A stretch of DNA of 64,000 bases, taken from assembly GCF_001267925.1 (NCBI RefSeq), contig NZ_CP011409.1:1-64000 (forward strand). The letters run 5' to 3'. The position numbers and the translations under genes were made by a program. This stretch comes from Herbaspirillum hiltneri N3 (GTDB lineage Bacteria; Pseudomonadota; Gammaproteobacteria; Burkholderiales; Burkholderiaceae_D). Under the pieces are notes generated by a model. It ran no database searches and was not told the origin of the DNA. It saw nothing but the letters and a program-made list of their open reading frames with translations. This document shows, piece after piece, positions 45,766-54,644 of the stretch; position 1 is the stretch's first letter, and every line of letters starts with the position of its first letter.

Positions 45766-47529
45766 ATGTCCAGTTCACTCTCCCCAGGCGCGGCGAAAAG
45801 AGCGCCCCGCAAGCGGTTGCCGGCGTGGCTGCCGGCCCTGCCGTGTTTCGTATTCCTGATCTGCTTCTTCTGCGTGCCGGTGGTCGAGATCCTGCAGACC
45901 GGCATCGTCAATGCCGACGGTCACGCCACGCTCGATCAGTTTCGCCGCATGACCAGCGATCTGGTGTTTGCCAAGGTGCTCGGCAACACCTTCCTGATCT
46001 CGGGCCTGACGGCGCTGCTGTCGGTGCTGCTGGGCTTTCCGGTGGCCTACTTCCTGAGCCAGTTGAGCGACCGCTTCCGCGAACGCTGGATGATCTGGAT
46101 CATGGTGCCGTTCTGGACCAGCTACCTGGTCAAGACCTTCGCCTGGATCCTGGTGCTGTCGAAGACCGGCATCCTGCTGACGCTGGCCGCCAGCCTCGGC
46201 CTGGTCGACGATCCGAATGCGCTGGCGCCGTCGATGACCGGCGTGATGATCGGCATGGTGCATGCCATGCTGCCGCTGGCCGTGATCAACATGTTGCCGA
46301 TCATGCGCGGCGTCAACGCGCAGTTGCTGCAGGCGGCGGAGACGCTGGGCGCCAACCGTTCCGTGGCGTTCTTCTCGGTGTTCCTGCCGATGGCCGCTCC
46401 CGGCATCGCGGCGGCAGGCTTGCTGGTGTTCATCACCAGCCTGGGCTTCTTCATCCTGCCGGCGCTGCTCGGCACGCCCAAGGAAACCATGGTCGCGCAG
46501 ATGGTGATCTCGGCGATCAACGATCTGTTCAATCTGCCGTACGCGGCGGCGTTGTCGACGGTTTTACTGATCTTCGCGGTGGCGGTGTTCATCCTCTACG
46601 ATAAGCTGGTGGGTTTGTCTTCGCTCAGCGGCGACACCCGCGCCGCACCAAGGAAGAACAGTTCGGCCGTCGCCACCGCGCTGCTGATCGGCATCGGCCG
46701 CCTGTGCGGCAGCGGCTACGGCGCAGCCGGGCCGGTGGTGCGAAAGGTGAAGGGACTGAAGCTGTACAGCGTGGTCGCGGTGGCCTTGCTGTCGCTGCCC
46801 ATCATCGTGGTGTTCCCGATCGCCTTCACCAATTCGCCGTTCCTGTCGTTCCCGCCGCAGGGCTTCAGCCTGCGCTGGTTTGAATCCTTCATCTTCTCGC
46901 CAGTGTGGCAAGCCTCGTTCCTGCGCTCGTTCGGTGTTGCGATTGTCACCGCGCTGGCATCGACCGCGTTGGGCATCGGCGCCGCGCTGGCGTTGACGCG
47001 CCTGCCGCCGCGCTGGACCAAGCCGGTGTTCGCCTTCCTGCTGGCGCCGCTGATCGTGCCGCGCATCGTGGTGGCGGTCGGCCTGTTTTATCTGTTCTCG
47101 CGCATGGGCCTGGTCGGCACCGACCTCGGTCTCACCATCGGCCACACCGTGCTGGCCATCCCGTATGTCGTGGTCACCATGGCGGCGGCGCTCAAGCGCT
47201 TCGACTGGCGTCTCGACGACGCCGCCCGGATTCTCGGCGCGTCGGCGTTCGCCCGGCTGCGCACGATCCAGTTGCCGATGATGATCGGCAGTGTGGCGGC
47301 GGCGCTGCAGATGGCGTTCATCATTTCCTTCGACGAGCTCACGATCGCGATTTTCGTCAGCGGCGGCATGAAGAACACGCTGCCCAAGCAGATGTGGGAC
47401 GACATGATCCTGCAGGTCAATCCGACGCTGGCTGCGGTATCGCTGGTCATGGTGATCGTGATCGCCCTGCTGATCCTGCTGCCGGCGTTCTACAAGATGG
47501 CGCGTCGCCGCGCGCATGCCGCCCACTGA
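45766..47529 (+). CDS. Fused double permease of the polyamine-type ABC transporter
   Basis: 587 residues with two permease domains in one chain: a PotB-like half (about 20-290) and a PotC-like half (about 330-585). Each has six membrane helices and an EAA loop (AAETLGANRSVAFFSVFLP; DDAARILGASAFARLRTIQLP). Separate genes are usual in polyamine systems; fusion as in FbpB iron transporters guarantees a 1:1 ratio. A basic linker joins the halves. Start after ACGAGGAATCTCC. Confidence 0.93.
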   Translation: MSSSLSPGAAKRAPRKRLPAWLPALPCFVFLICFFCVPVVEILQTGIVNADGHATLDQFRRMTSDLVFAKVLGNTFLISGLTALLSVLLGFPVAYFLSQLSDRFRERWMIWIMVPFWTSYLVKTFAWILVLSKTGILLTLAASLGLVDDPNALAPSMTGVMIGMVHAMLPLAVINMLPIMRGVNAQLLQAAETLGANRSVAFFSVFLPMAAPGIAAAGLLVFITSLGFFILPALLGTPKETMVAQMVISAINDLFNLPYAAALSTVLLIFAVAVFILYDKLVGLSSLSGDTRAAPRKNSSAVATALLIGIGRLCGSGYGAAGPVVRKVKGLKLYSVVAVALLSLPIIVVFPIAFTNSPFLSFPPQGFSLRWFESFIFSPVWQASFLRSFGVAIVTALASTALGIGAALALTRLPPRWTKPVFAFLLAPLIVPRIVVAVGLFYLFSRMGLVGTDLGLTIGHTVLAIPYVVVTMAAALKRFDWRLDDAARILGASAFARLRTIQLPMMIGSVAAALQMAFIISFDELTIAIFVSGGMKNTLPKQMWDDMILQVNPTLAAVSLVMVIVIALLILLPAFYKMARRRAHAAH

Positions 47530-47568
47530 CAATTCTTTCCCCTTATCTGCATACCACCTGAATCCACC

Positions 47569-49134
47569 ATGCATCGCTACACACACTATTTTCCGTCCCG
47601 TTGCGGCGACGACCGGCTCGACGTCGTCTCGCTGCTGCTCAAAGGCCTGCTCGAGAGCAGCGACCGCACGCTGATCGTCTTCAACGGCCGCAAGACTTCC
47701 TTCGCGGAGATGGCGGTACGCGTCGCCGCCATGCAGAAACGTCTCGCCGCGCACGGCATCCGTCGTGGCGACCGCGTCGCGCTGATGCTGGAAAACGGCC
47801 TCGACCACATGGCGCTGATCTACGCGCTGATGCTGAGCGGCGTGGTATGGGTGCCGGTGAATACGCGCCTGAAGGCGCCGGGCATCAGCTATCTGCTCGG
47901 CCATTGCACGCCTACGCTGTTCATCGCCCAGCGCAGTTTTGCCGAACCGCTGGCGGAGCTGCCGGAGTTGCAGGAGCGGCTGGCATGGCTGGATGAATTC
48001 GCCGGAGACATTCCGGCGGATGAGCAGGCGCCGGCGCGTCCCTTCGCTGCGGATATCGCGCCGCTCGAGACGCTGTGCCTGATCTACACCTCCGGCACCA
48101 CCGGCGCACCGAAAGGCGTGGTGTTCACGCATCGCATGATGCGCATCGCCAGCGAAGGCACGCTGACGGTGTCGGACGTACGTCCCGGCGACAGGATGTT
48201 CGTGTGGGAGCCGCTGTGCCATATCGGCGGCGCACAGATGCTGCTGGTGCCTTTCCTGCAGCAGACCGAACTGCACATCGTCGAGCGCTTCTCATCCAGC
48301 AAGTTCTGGCAGCAGATCGAGGCGGCCCAGGCCACGCACCTGCACTACCTTGGCGGCATCCTCGACATCCTCACGCAATTGCCGCCTGCCGCGCAGCCGC
48401 CGCATCACACCTTGCGCGTGGCATGGGGGGCGGGTGTGTCGCCGCGCGCCTGGAACGGCATTCTCGAACGCCTGAAATTATCGCTGCGCGAATGCTATGG
48501 CATGACCGAAGGATCGAGCTTCACCACCGTCAACACCAGCGGCAAGGTCGGTTCCATCGGCCGCGCGCTGCCGTGGCTGAAGGTGGAATTGCGCAACGCC
48601 GACGGCACGCCGACGCGGGTCGGCGAGATCGGCCAGGTCGTGGTCTCGAGCGACGTCGAAGGCTGCTTCTTGCCGGGTTACCTCGACAATCCCAAAGCCA
48701 GCGCCGAAGCGCTGCAGGGCGGCAAGCTGCATACCGGCGACATGGCGCGCATGGACGAGGAGGGCGACCTGTATTTCGTCGGCCGTAAGACCGACAGCAT
48801 GCGCGTGCGCGGCGAGAACGTCTCGGCCTGGGAAATCGAACGCGTCTTCGTGATGCATCCGGCGGTGGCCGCTGCTGCCGCGGTCGGCGTTACCGGCGAC
48901 ATCGGCGAACAGGAAATCATGCTCTACGTACAGTACAAGGAAGGGGCGGAGGCGTCATTCCCGGCGCTGGCGGAATGGGCGAAATCGAAGCTGGCCAGCT
49001 TCCAGTTGCCGCGCTATTACGTGCAGGCCGATGGTTTCGAGACCACGCTCAGCGAACGCATCAAGAAGCACCTGCTGAAGCCGGACCTCGCCGCCGCCTG
49101 GGACAGTAGCCCGGTGCGGGCAGAACGACGATAA
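47569..49134 (+). CDS. AMP-dependent acyl-CoA ligase
   Basis: 521 residues of the ANL superfamily. The P-loop is LIYTSGTTGAPKGV (about 172-185), followed by the YGMTEGSS adenine-side motif and the hinge GRKTDSMRVRGENVSAWEIE. The C-terminal catalytic Lys is likely in SERIKKHLLK. It activates a carboxylic acid to its CoA ester, feeding the enoyl-CoA hydratase and perhaps the SDR. Closest in layout to caiC/crotonobetaine-type and short/medium acid ligases; substrate unknown. Confidence 0.9.
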   Translation: MHRYTHYFPSRCGDDRLDVVSLLLKGLLESSDRTLIVFNGRKTSFAEMAVRVAAMQKRLAAHGIRRGDRVALMLENGLDHMALIYALMLSGVVWVPVNTRLKAPGISYLLGHCTPTLFIAQRSFAEPLAELPELQERLAWLDEFAGDIPADEQAPARPFAADIAPLETLCLIYTSGTTGAPKGVVFTHRMMRIASEGTLTVSDVRPGDRMFVWEPLCHIGGAQMLLVPFLQQTELHIVERFSSSKFWQQIEAAQATHLHYLGGILDILTQLPPAAQPPHHTLRVAWGAGVSPRAWNGILERLKLSLRECYGMTEGSSFTTVNTSGKVGSIGRALPWLKVELRNADGTPTRVGEIGQVVVSSDVEGCFLPGYLDNPKASAEALQGGKLHTGDMARMDEEGDLYFVGRKTDSMRVRGENVSAWEIERVFVMHPAVAAAAAVGVTGDIGEQEIMLYVQYKEGAEASFPALAEWAKSKLASFQLPRYYVQADGFETTLSERIKKHLLKPDLAAAWDSSPVRAERR

Positions 49135-49181
49135 TAGCGTCTTTTATCCACGCCGCAGAACATCAGCCGACAAGCCATCTT

Positions 49182-50078
49182 ATGACGAAGAAAACCGACG
49201 GCGCTGAAACCAGGCCGCGCGCCAAGCCGGCCAAGCGCGCCACCGCCGCGATTGCAACAGCAATCGAAACCGACGAGTCCGGAAGCGCGGCGCCCGCGGC
49301 CGACAACACCGGCATCAACTCGCCGCTGTACGTCAACTCGGTGGAAAAATCCATGCGCGTGCTGATGGCCTTCGACGGCCAGCAGCGCCAGCTGTCGCTG
49401 TCGCAGATCGCCGCGCTGACCGGTTTCGATCTCAGCACGGCGCAACGCTTCACCTACACGCTGATGACCTTGGGCTACCTGACCAAGGACGACGAGGTCC
49501 GCAAGTACGAGCTGGCGCCCAAGGTGCTGAACTTCGCCTATCACTACCTGACCTCGAGCGATCTGGTGCGCCGCGCCACACCGTACCTGCAGCAACTAAG
49601 CCAGGAAACCGAAGAGACCACCAACCTGACCATCCTCGACGGCGCCGACGTGGTGTTCGTGCAGCGTATCGTCAGCCGCAACGTGCTCAATCCCAACGTC
49701 GTCACCGGCACGCGCCTGCCGGCCTATTGCACGGCATCCGGACTGGCGATCATGTCGACGCTGGACGACGCCGAGGTCGACGCCATCCTCGATCGCAGCG
49801 ACCTCAAGATGTACACGCCGTTCACCATTGCCGACCGCGGCCAGATCAAGCAGCGCCTGATGCAATTCCGCGAACAGGGCTATGCGCACATCCGCGAGGA
49901 GTATTTTCTGGGCGACATTTCCACCGCAGCGGTGGTCCGCGATTCGCGCCTCGGCCGCGCACTCGGCGCGGTCAACATGGCGGTGACCACGGCGCGCTGG
50001 AACGGCGAGAGCGACGAACGCCGCCACGCCGACCTGGTGATGCTGGCTGCCCGCGCGATTTCGATCCAGGGACGCTAG
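49182..50078 (+). CDS. IclR family transcriptional regulator
   Basis: 298 residues. A low-complexity Lys/Ala tail (1-45) precedes the winged helix-turn-helix (about 50-110; LSLSQIAALTGFDLSTAQRF), then the IclR effector domain (about 125-295) with the Cys of LPAYCTASGLA in the ligand pocket. It ends the catabolic cluster 47 bases after the ligase gene and probably controls it. Its stop overlaps the convergent EamA gene by 4 bases. Confidence 0.92.
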   Translation: MTKKTDGAETRPRAKPAKRATAAIATAIETDESGSAAPAADNTGINSPLYVNSVEKSMRVLMAFDGQQRQLSLSQIAALTGFDLSTAQRFTYTLMTLGYLTKDDEVRKYELAPKVLNFAYHYLTSSDLVRRATPYLQQLSQETEETTNLTILDGADVVFVQRIVSRNVLNPNVVTGTRLPAYCTASGLAIMSTLDDAEVDAILDRSDLKMYTPFTIADRGQIKQRLMQFREQGYAHIREEYFLGDISTAAVVRDSRLGRALGAVNMAVTTARWNGESDERRHADLVMLAARAISIQGR

Positions 50079-50965
50079 ACGCGCGCAGGTCTTCGTCCGA
50101 GAAGACGCCAGCCCAGACTCATGCCCGCCGTGGCCAGCAGCACCGCCGCAACACCGCACCATTGCAGCGGCTGCAGCCGGTGTCCGAACGCCACCCAATC
50201 CACCGCAATCGCCGCCACCGGATAGATGAACGCCAGCGTGCCGGTGATCACGGTCGGCAGTTTCTGGATTGCCCCGTACAGCCATACGTACATCACGCCG
50301 GTGTGGACGATGCCCATCACGATCAGATAACTCCAGCCCGATCCCTGCGGCATCGCGGAGAAGTCAGCCAGCGGCGCCAGCAGCAGGATGCCCACGGCAA
50401 CCTGGATCAGCGCGATCAGATGCGGCGGCGTGCCGGTCAGGCGCTTGGCGATCAGCGCTGCGATCGCATAGAGGAAGGCGGCGCCGAGCGCCAGCGCCAC
50501 GCCCGCAAGATAACTGCCGCTGGCGTAGCCGGCGTCCGCGCGCGCGTTGACAATCACCAGCATGCCGATGAAACCGGTCGCCAGCCACACCAGCTTGTCG
50601 GCGGCGATGCGCTCGCGCAGCAGCACGGCGCCGAGCACCACCAGCATCAGCGGCTGAGTGTTGTAGACCGTCGTGGCGATGGCGATGGACGCATGCGAAT
50701 ACGCGGCAAACAGCAGCACCCAGTTGAACACGATGGCGACGCCGCCGAGCGCCGCCCAGCCGAGTACGCGCATGCTGAGCAGCTCGCGGCGCAACAACCC
50801 CCGCCAGCCGCAGATCGCCAGCAGCGTAAGGGTGCCGAACACGCAGCGCCAGAACACCACATTGATCACCGGCAATCCCGACGCCACGACGAACCAGCCG
50901 ATGCTGCCCGAAATCAGCATCGCGCCGGTCATCTCCAGCGCGCCGCTGCGGATGTTTTTTTCCAT
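50075..50965 (-). CDS. EamA/DMT family transporter
   Basis: 296 residues with ten predicted membrane helices arranged as two EamA repeats, N-terminus SGALEMTGAMLISGSIGW. These drug/metabolite exporters often move amino acids. It is divergent from the Lrp/AsnC gene 142 bases away, a pairing commonly linked to amino-acid export control. C-terminus basic (GWRLLGRRPARV). Confidence 0.9.
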   Translation of the reverse strand: MEKNIRSGALEMTGAMLISGSIGWFVVASGLPVINVVFWRCVFGTLTLLAICGWRGLLRRELLSMRVLGWAALGGVAIVFNWVLLFAAYSHASIAIATTVYNTQPLMLVVLGAVLLRERIAADKLVWLATGFIGMLVIVNARADAGYASGSYLAGVALALGAAFLYAIAALIAKRLTGTPPHLIALIQVAVGILLLAPLADFSAMPQGSGWSYLIVMGIVHTGVMYVWLYGAIQKLPTVITGTLAFIYPVAAIAVDWVAFGHRLQPLQWCGVAAVLLATAGMSLGWRLLGRRPARV

Positions 50966-51107
50966 GAAATCCCTCCTCGCGGGAAGCTGACTTGAAGCCG
51001 ATATTGTGCCGGATCAGCCCTCTCGGCTCCATGCATTAAATTAGGCAGGAAGGCGGTTTGACCTTTATTATCGACAGTCTTGCCCGGTATTCTGGAGTAA
51101 AACGAAG

Positions 51108-51554
51108 ATGATCGACCACATCGACAAGAAACTGATCCAGTTGCTCGCCGCCGATGCGCGCGCTTCGCTGAAGGCCCTGGCGCAGGCCAGCGGACTATCG
51201 GCGCCGAGCGTGACCGAACGGCTGAAGCGGCTGGAAGAGCGCGGCGTCCTGACCGCCTACACGATAGACATCGACACGTACGCGCTCGGTTACCAGATCC
51301 AGGCCATCGTGCGCATCCGGCCCTTGCCGGGACAACTGCACACGGTCGAGCGGCAAATTCTGGCGACGCCGGAATTCACCGAATGCGACAAGGTCACGGG
51401 AGAGGATTGCTATATCGCGCGGCTGCTGGTGCGCACGCTGCCGGAGCTGGACCTGGTGCTGGATCGCTTCGCCGCCAGCGCGCAGACCAATACGGCCATC
51501 GTCAAGAGCACCCCGCTCAGACGCCGGCTGCCGCCCCTGGCCGGCGGCGACTGA
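51108..51554 (+). CDS. Lrp/AsnC family regulator
   Basis: 148 residues: N-terminal helix-turn-helix (about 4-55; ASLKALAQASGLSAPSVTERL) and a RAM/ACT-like effector domain (about 65-148). Shorter than global Lrp (164), typical of local regulators responding to amino acids. Divergent from the EamA exporter gene, its likely target. Confidence 0.92.
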   Translation: MIDHIDKKLIQLLAADARASLKALAQASGLSAPSVTERLKRLEERGVLTAYTIDIDTYALGYQIQAIVRIRPLPGQLHTVERQILATPEFTECDKVTGEDCYIARLLVRTLPELDLVLDRFAASAQTNTAIVKSTPLRRRLPPLAGGD

Positions 51555-51575
51555 AACCGCGCCGGCAAGCTCAGG

Positions 51576-51815
51576 TCACCACGCCGCAGGGCGATACGCC
51601 GCCAGCCACGGCATTCGCTGCGTGGCGGAGCCGAAGGCTTCCGGCTGCGTCGCGAAGCGCGTGGCCGAGTAGTCGGCCGTCAGCGTCCATCTGCCCTCAT
51701 CTTCGGGATCCTTGCGAAACGCCTTGTAGCAAAAGCTGCCGTCGTCGTTTTCGATGAAGTCGACGCAATGCATGCCGCTGTCGTCCTCGATGCTGAGAAT
51801 CACATTCTTGTTCAT
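51576..51815 (-). CDS. Small protein of unknown function
   Basis: 79 residues starting MNKNVILSIED after CAAGGGAAATACC. Acidic with a Trp/Tyr-containing C-terminus; the pattern of short strands and one Cys pair (HCVDF, SFCYK) suggests a small beta domain. No family recognised. It lies 18 bases after the GlxA-type regulator gene, probably co-transcribed. Confidence 0.6.
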   Translation of the reverse strand: MNKNVILSIEDDSGMHCVDFIENDDGSFCYKAFRKDPEDEGRWTLTADYSATRFATQPEAFGSATQRMPWLAAYRPAAW

Positions 51816-51833
51816 GGCCGGTATTTCCCTTGT

Positions 51834-52850
51834 TCAGCGCGCAAAGCGCTTGCGATAGTCGCGCGGGGCCACGCCGAGATGGCGATGGAAGGTGACGCGC
51901 ATGCGTTCTTCGTCGCCGAAGCCGCACAGAACGGCAATGCGGTCGAGATTGTGATCCGACTCTTCCAGCAAGCGACGGGATGCTTCGAGGCGAAATATCT
52001 CCACCGCCTTGGCCGGTGTGCGGCCGGTCTCCTGTTTGTAGACACGGGCGAAATTGCGCGGGCTCATGCAGGCGCGCCTGGCCAGCGCCTCGACGGTCAG
52101 TGCGTTGTCGCCCGGATTGCCGAGGTTGTCGGCGATCCACGCGTGCAGTTCGTCGAACGACGAGCCGCCCCCGCTCTGCGACTGCAACAGTTCGCTGAAC
52201 TGCGCCTGGCCGCCCGGCCGCTTGAGGAACACTACCAGTTCGCGCGCGGCTTCCATCGCGACGTCGCGGCCGCAGTCGGCTTCCACCAGCGCCAGCGCCA
52301 GATCGATGCCGGCGCTGACGCCGGCCGAAGTCCACACATTGTCCTGCTGCACGAAAATGGCGTCGCGGTCGATCTCGATCGCCGGAAAGCGCTCGCCCAG
52401 CATGTCGCACATGGCCCAGTGCGTGGCGGCGCGCTTGCCTTCCAGCAGTCGCGCCTGCGCCAGCAAGAAGGTGCCGCTGCACACGGCAGCGGTGCGCCGC
52501 ACCCGCGCCGAGGCTTGTTGCAGCCAGGCGATCAGCGACGCCGAGCGTTCCAGCACGTCGGTGATATGGGGCGAACCGGGCATGACGATGGTGTCGATTT
52601 CATCCAGCGCAAACTGGTCCAGCCGGACCGAATCGATGGCGGCGCCTTCGGCAGTCTGCATCAGGCCGCCGCCGAGGCTGGCGATGTGGCGCGTGTAGCC
52701 GGGCAGGCCGCGCTTTTCCCGCGCCTTGGTGGCGGCCCAGAACACGGTCTGCGGTCCGGTCAGGTCGAGCAGGCCGACTCCCGGATAGGCGACGAACAGC
52801 ACGGTCCGGGGGTCGCGGCTGCCTGGCAGGATTTCAGGGTTATATGTCAT
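51834..52850 (-). CDS. GlxA-type AraC regulator with DJ-1/PfpI domain
   Basis: 338 residues from the ATG at 52850. The N-terminal DJ-1/PfpI-like domain (about 10-180) has AAVCSGTFLLAQA with the nucleophile-elbow Cys. The C-terminal AraC domain (about 210-338) has two helix-turn-helices (ALTVEALARRACMSPRNFAR and NLDRIAVLCGFGDEERMRVTF). Members include GlxA, CdhR, ArgR of amino-acid catabolism. It is divergent from the NmrA-like gene, 84 bases apart, its probable target. Confidence 0.92.
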   Translation of the reverse strand: MTYNPEILPGSRDPRTVLFVAYPGVGLLDLTGPQTVFWAATKAREKRGLPGYTRHIASLGGGLMQTAEGAAIDSVRLDQFALDEIDTIVMPGSPHITDVLERSASLIAWLQQASARVRRTAAVCSGTFLLAQARLLEGKRAATHWAMCDMLGERFPAIEIDRDAIFVQQDNVWTSAGVSAGIDLALALVEADCGRDVAMEAARELVVFLKRPGGQAQFSELLQSQSGGGSSFDELHAWIADNLGNPGDNALTVEALARRACMSPRNFARVYKQETGRTPAKAVEIFRLEASRRLLEESDHNLDRIAVLCGFGDEERMRVTFHRHLGVAPRDYRKRFAR

Positions 52851-52934
52851 TTCGACCAAATTCTTTCACAGTTACGATGACCGGGTCAATCAGGCAAATC
52901 CACGTCTGCGCGGCGTTACGGAAAAGGAAACGGC

Positions 52935-53690
52935 ATGAAAATCGTAGTCATCGGCGGCACCGGCCTCATCGGTAGCAAACTCGTCAACCTGTTGCGCCTG
53001 GGCGGCCACGACGTACTGGCGGCGTCGCCCGCCTCGGGCATCAATGCGGTCACGGGAGAAGGCCTCGGCGATGCGCTGGCCGGCGCGCAGATCGTGGTCG
53101 ACGTGGCGAATTCGCCGTCGTTCGAAGATCAGGCGGTACTGGAGTTCTTCGAGAAATCCGGCCGCAACCTGCTGGCAGCGGAAGTCGCCGCCGGCGTGCA
53201 GCATCACGTCGCGCTGTCGGTGGTCGGTACCGAGCGCCTGCTCGACAGCGGTTATTTCCGCGCCAAGATGGCGCAGGAAAAATTGATCAAGGCGGGCAAG
53301 GTACCTTACACCATTGTGCGTTCGACGCAGTTCTTCGAATTCCTCGGCGGCATCGCGCAATCGGGCGCCGACGGCAAGGCCGTGCGGCTGTCGCCGGCGC
53401 ACGTGCAACCGATTTCCTCGGACGACGTCGCGGCCGCCATGGCGCATTTCACCCTCGGCGCACCGCTTGACGGCATGGCCGAAATCGCCGGCCCCGAACG
53501 CGTCGGCCTGGCCGCGCTGGTGCAACGTTACCTCACGGCCATCGGTGACGATCGCGAGGTCGTCAGCGACGCCGATGCCCTGTATTTCGGCGTGCGCCTG
53601 AACGACCGCTCCCTGACGCCAGGCGAGCAGCCGCGCCTGGGCAAGGTCGGTTTCGAAGCATGGCTGGCGCAGTCCAAGAAAGCGGCGTGA
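52935..53690 (+). CDS. NmrA/atypical SDR NAD(P)H-binding protein
   Basis: 251 residues. The N-terminal Rossmann motif is VVIGGTGLIGSK. The NmrA/TMR-like pattern VPYTIVRSTQFFEFL follows. Atypical short-chain family; members are quinone reductases, redox sensors or epimerases. It is most like the NAD(P)H-binding proteins annotated as LysR-substrate or NmrA-like. Divergent from the GlxA-type regulator. Confidence 0.85.
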   Translation: MKIVVIGGTGLIGSKLVNLLRLGGHDVLAASPASGINAVTGEGLGDALAGAQIVVDVANSPSFEDQAVLEFFEKSGRNLLAAEVAAGVQHHVALSVVGTERLLDSGYFRAKMAQEKLIKAGKVPYTIVRSTQFFEFLGGIAQSGADGKAVRLSPAHVQPISSDDVAAAMAHFTLGAPLDGMAEIAGPERVGLAALVQRYLTAIGDDREVVSDADALYFGVRLNDRSLTPGEQPRLGKVGFEAWLAQSKKAA

Positions 53691-53760
53691 AGCCGACGTC
53701 CGCCTCTGTTGCCGGAGCTGTCGCCGGCGCCCTGGGAATTTCTCTTTTGAGAAAGTAAGC

Positions 53761-53784
53761 GGAACCCGGTAAGGAACCGGTAAG
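53761..53784 (+). promoter_or_regulatory. Tandem direct repeat upstream of mipA, response-regulator site candidate
   Basis: GGAACCCGGTAAG (53761-53773) and GGAACCGGTAAG (53773-53784) are near-identical head-to-tail copies about one helical turn apart; AGTAAG at 53754 may be a third partial copy. OmpR-family regulators bind such repeats. It lies 57 bases before mipA, whose operon encodes an OmpR-type regulator. Confidence 0.6.
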
Positions 53785-53840
53785 TCAGCCTGCCCGATGA
53801 TCGTGGCGCATTTCATCCACCACGATCTCCGGGAGTCTTC

Positions 53841-54635
53841 ATGCGCCACACCCCAGTAGTCCTTCGCGCCATCGTTCTTGGCGTCACCTTCGGCGCCGCT
53901 TGCGCCGCCTCTGCCCAAACTGCAACGCCAGACGCCAGCGGCGGCAATGAGGTCGCCCGCCAACAGGAGCCGGGCTGGGGCATCGGCCTCGGCGCCGGCT
54001 TCCAGCGCAGCCCGTATCGGGGCTACGGCACCAAGACCTCGGCCCTGCCCATCCTTTTGTACAATGGCGCCTACTTCCGCGTCGCCGGCCCGGCTGTCGA
54101 CTTCAAGCTCGGCAGTGTCGGCCAGTTCGATTTCACGTTGCGCGCCAGATATGCCGATGAAGGCTACAAGTCCGGCGACGCGCCTGTCCTGAACGGTATG
54201 GACGAGCGCAAGGACGGTTTCCGCCTGGGCGGCACGGCGACCTGGCGCGCACCCTTCGCCAAGTTCACGCTGGAGTGGCTCAAGGCCGCCGGCAACAGCA
54301 ACGGCCAAACGGTTAAACTGGGCGCGGAGCGCGGCTTCACGACCGGGCGCGTGCGCCTGACGCCGCATCTGGGCGTGACCTGGATGAACAGCGAGTATGT
54401 CAATTACTACTATGGCGTGAAGTCCTCGGAGGCCAGTTCCACGCGCGCCGCCTACAACGGCAAGTCGAGCGCCAACGTCGACGCCGGCGTGCGTGCCGAC
54501 TACAGCCTGACCACGGCGCAGTCGGTGTTCCTCGATCTCGGCGTGACGCACTACGGCAGCGGCATTACCGACAGTCCGCTGGTCGATCGTTCCACCTCGC
54601 CGTCGCTGAGGCTGGGGTATGTTTATAAATTCTGA
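53841..54635 (+). CDS. MipA/OmpV family outer-membrane protein
   Basis: 264 residues with a signal peptide (about 1-25, ending ACAASAQT). The family start GIGLGAGFQRSPYRGY and the closing LRLGYVYKF beta-strand are both typical of MipA/OmpV barrels, which scaffold murein enzymes or act as porin-like proteins. It is followed at 9 bases by the two-component genes, suggesting an operon responding to envelope or antibiotic stress. Confidence 0.92.
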   Translation: MRHTPVVLRAIVLGVTFGAACAASAQTATPDASGGNEVARQQEPGWGIGLGAGFQRSPYRGYGTKTSALPILLYNGAYFRVAGPAVDFKLGSVGQFDFTLRARYADEGYKSGDAPVLNGMDERKDGFRLGGTATWRAPFAKFTLEWLKAAGNSNGQTVKLGAERGFTTGRVRLTPHLGVTWMNSEYVNYYYGVKSSEASSTRAAYNGKSSANVDAGVRADYSLTTAQSVFLDLGVTHYGSGITDSPLVDRSTSPSLRLGYVYKF

Positions 54636-54644
54636 GGGTAGTCA

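Noticed and set aside
46564..48276. A 570-codon open frame antisense to the fused permease and ligase genes
   Set aside because: Composition is Gln/His/Arg/Asp-rich with no domain, and the opposite strand carries two clear families.
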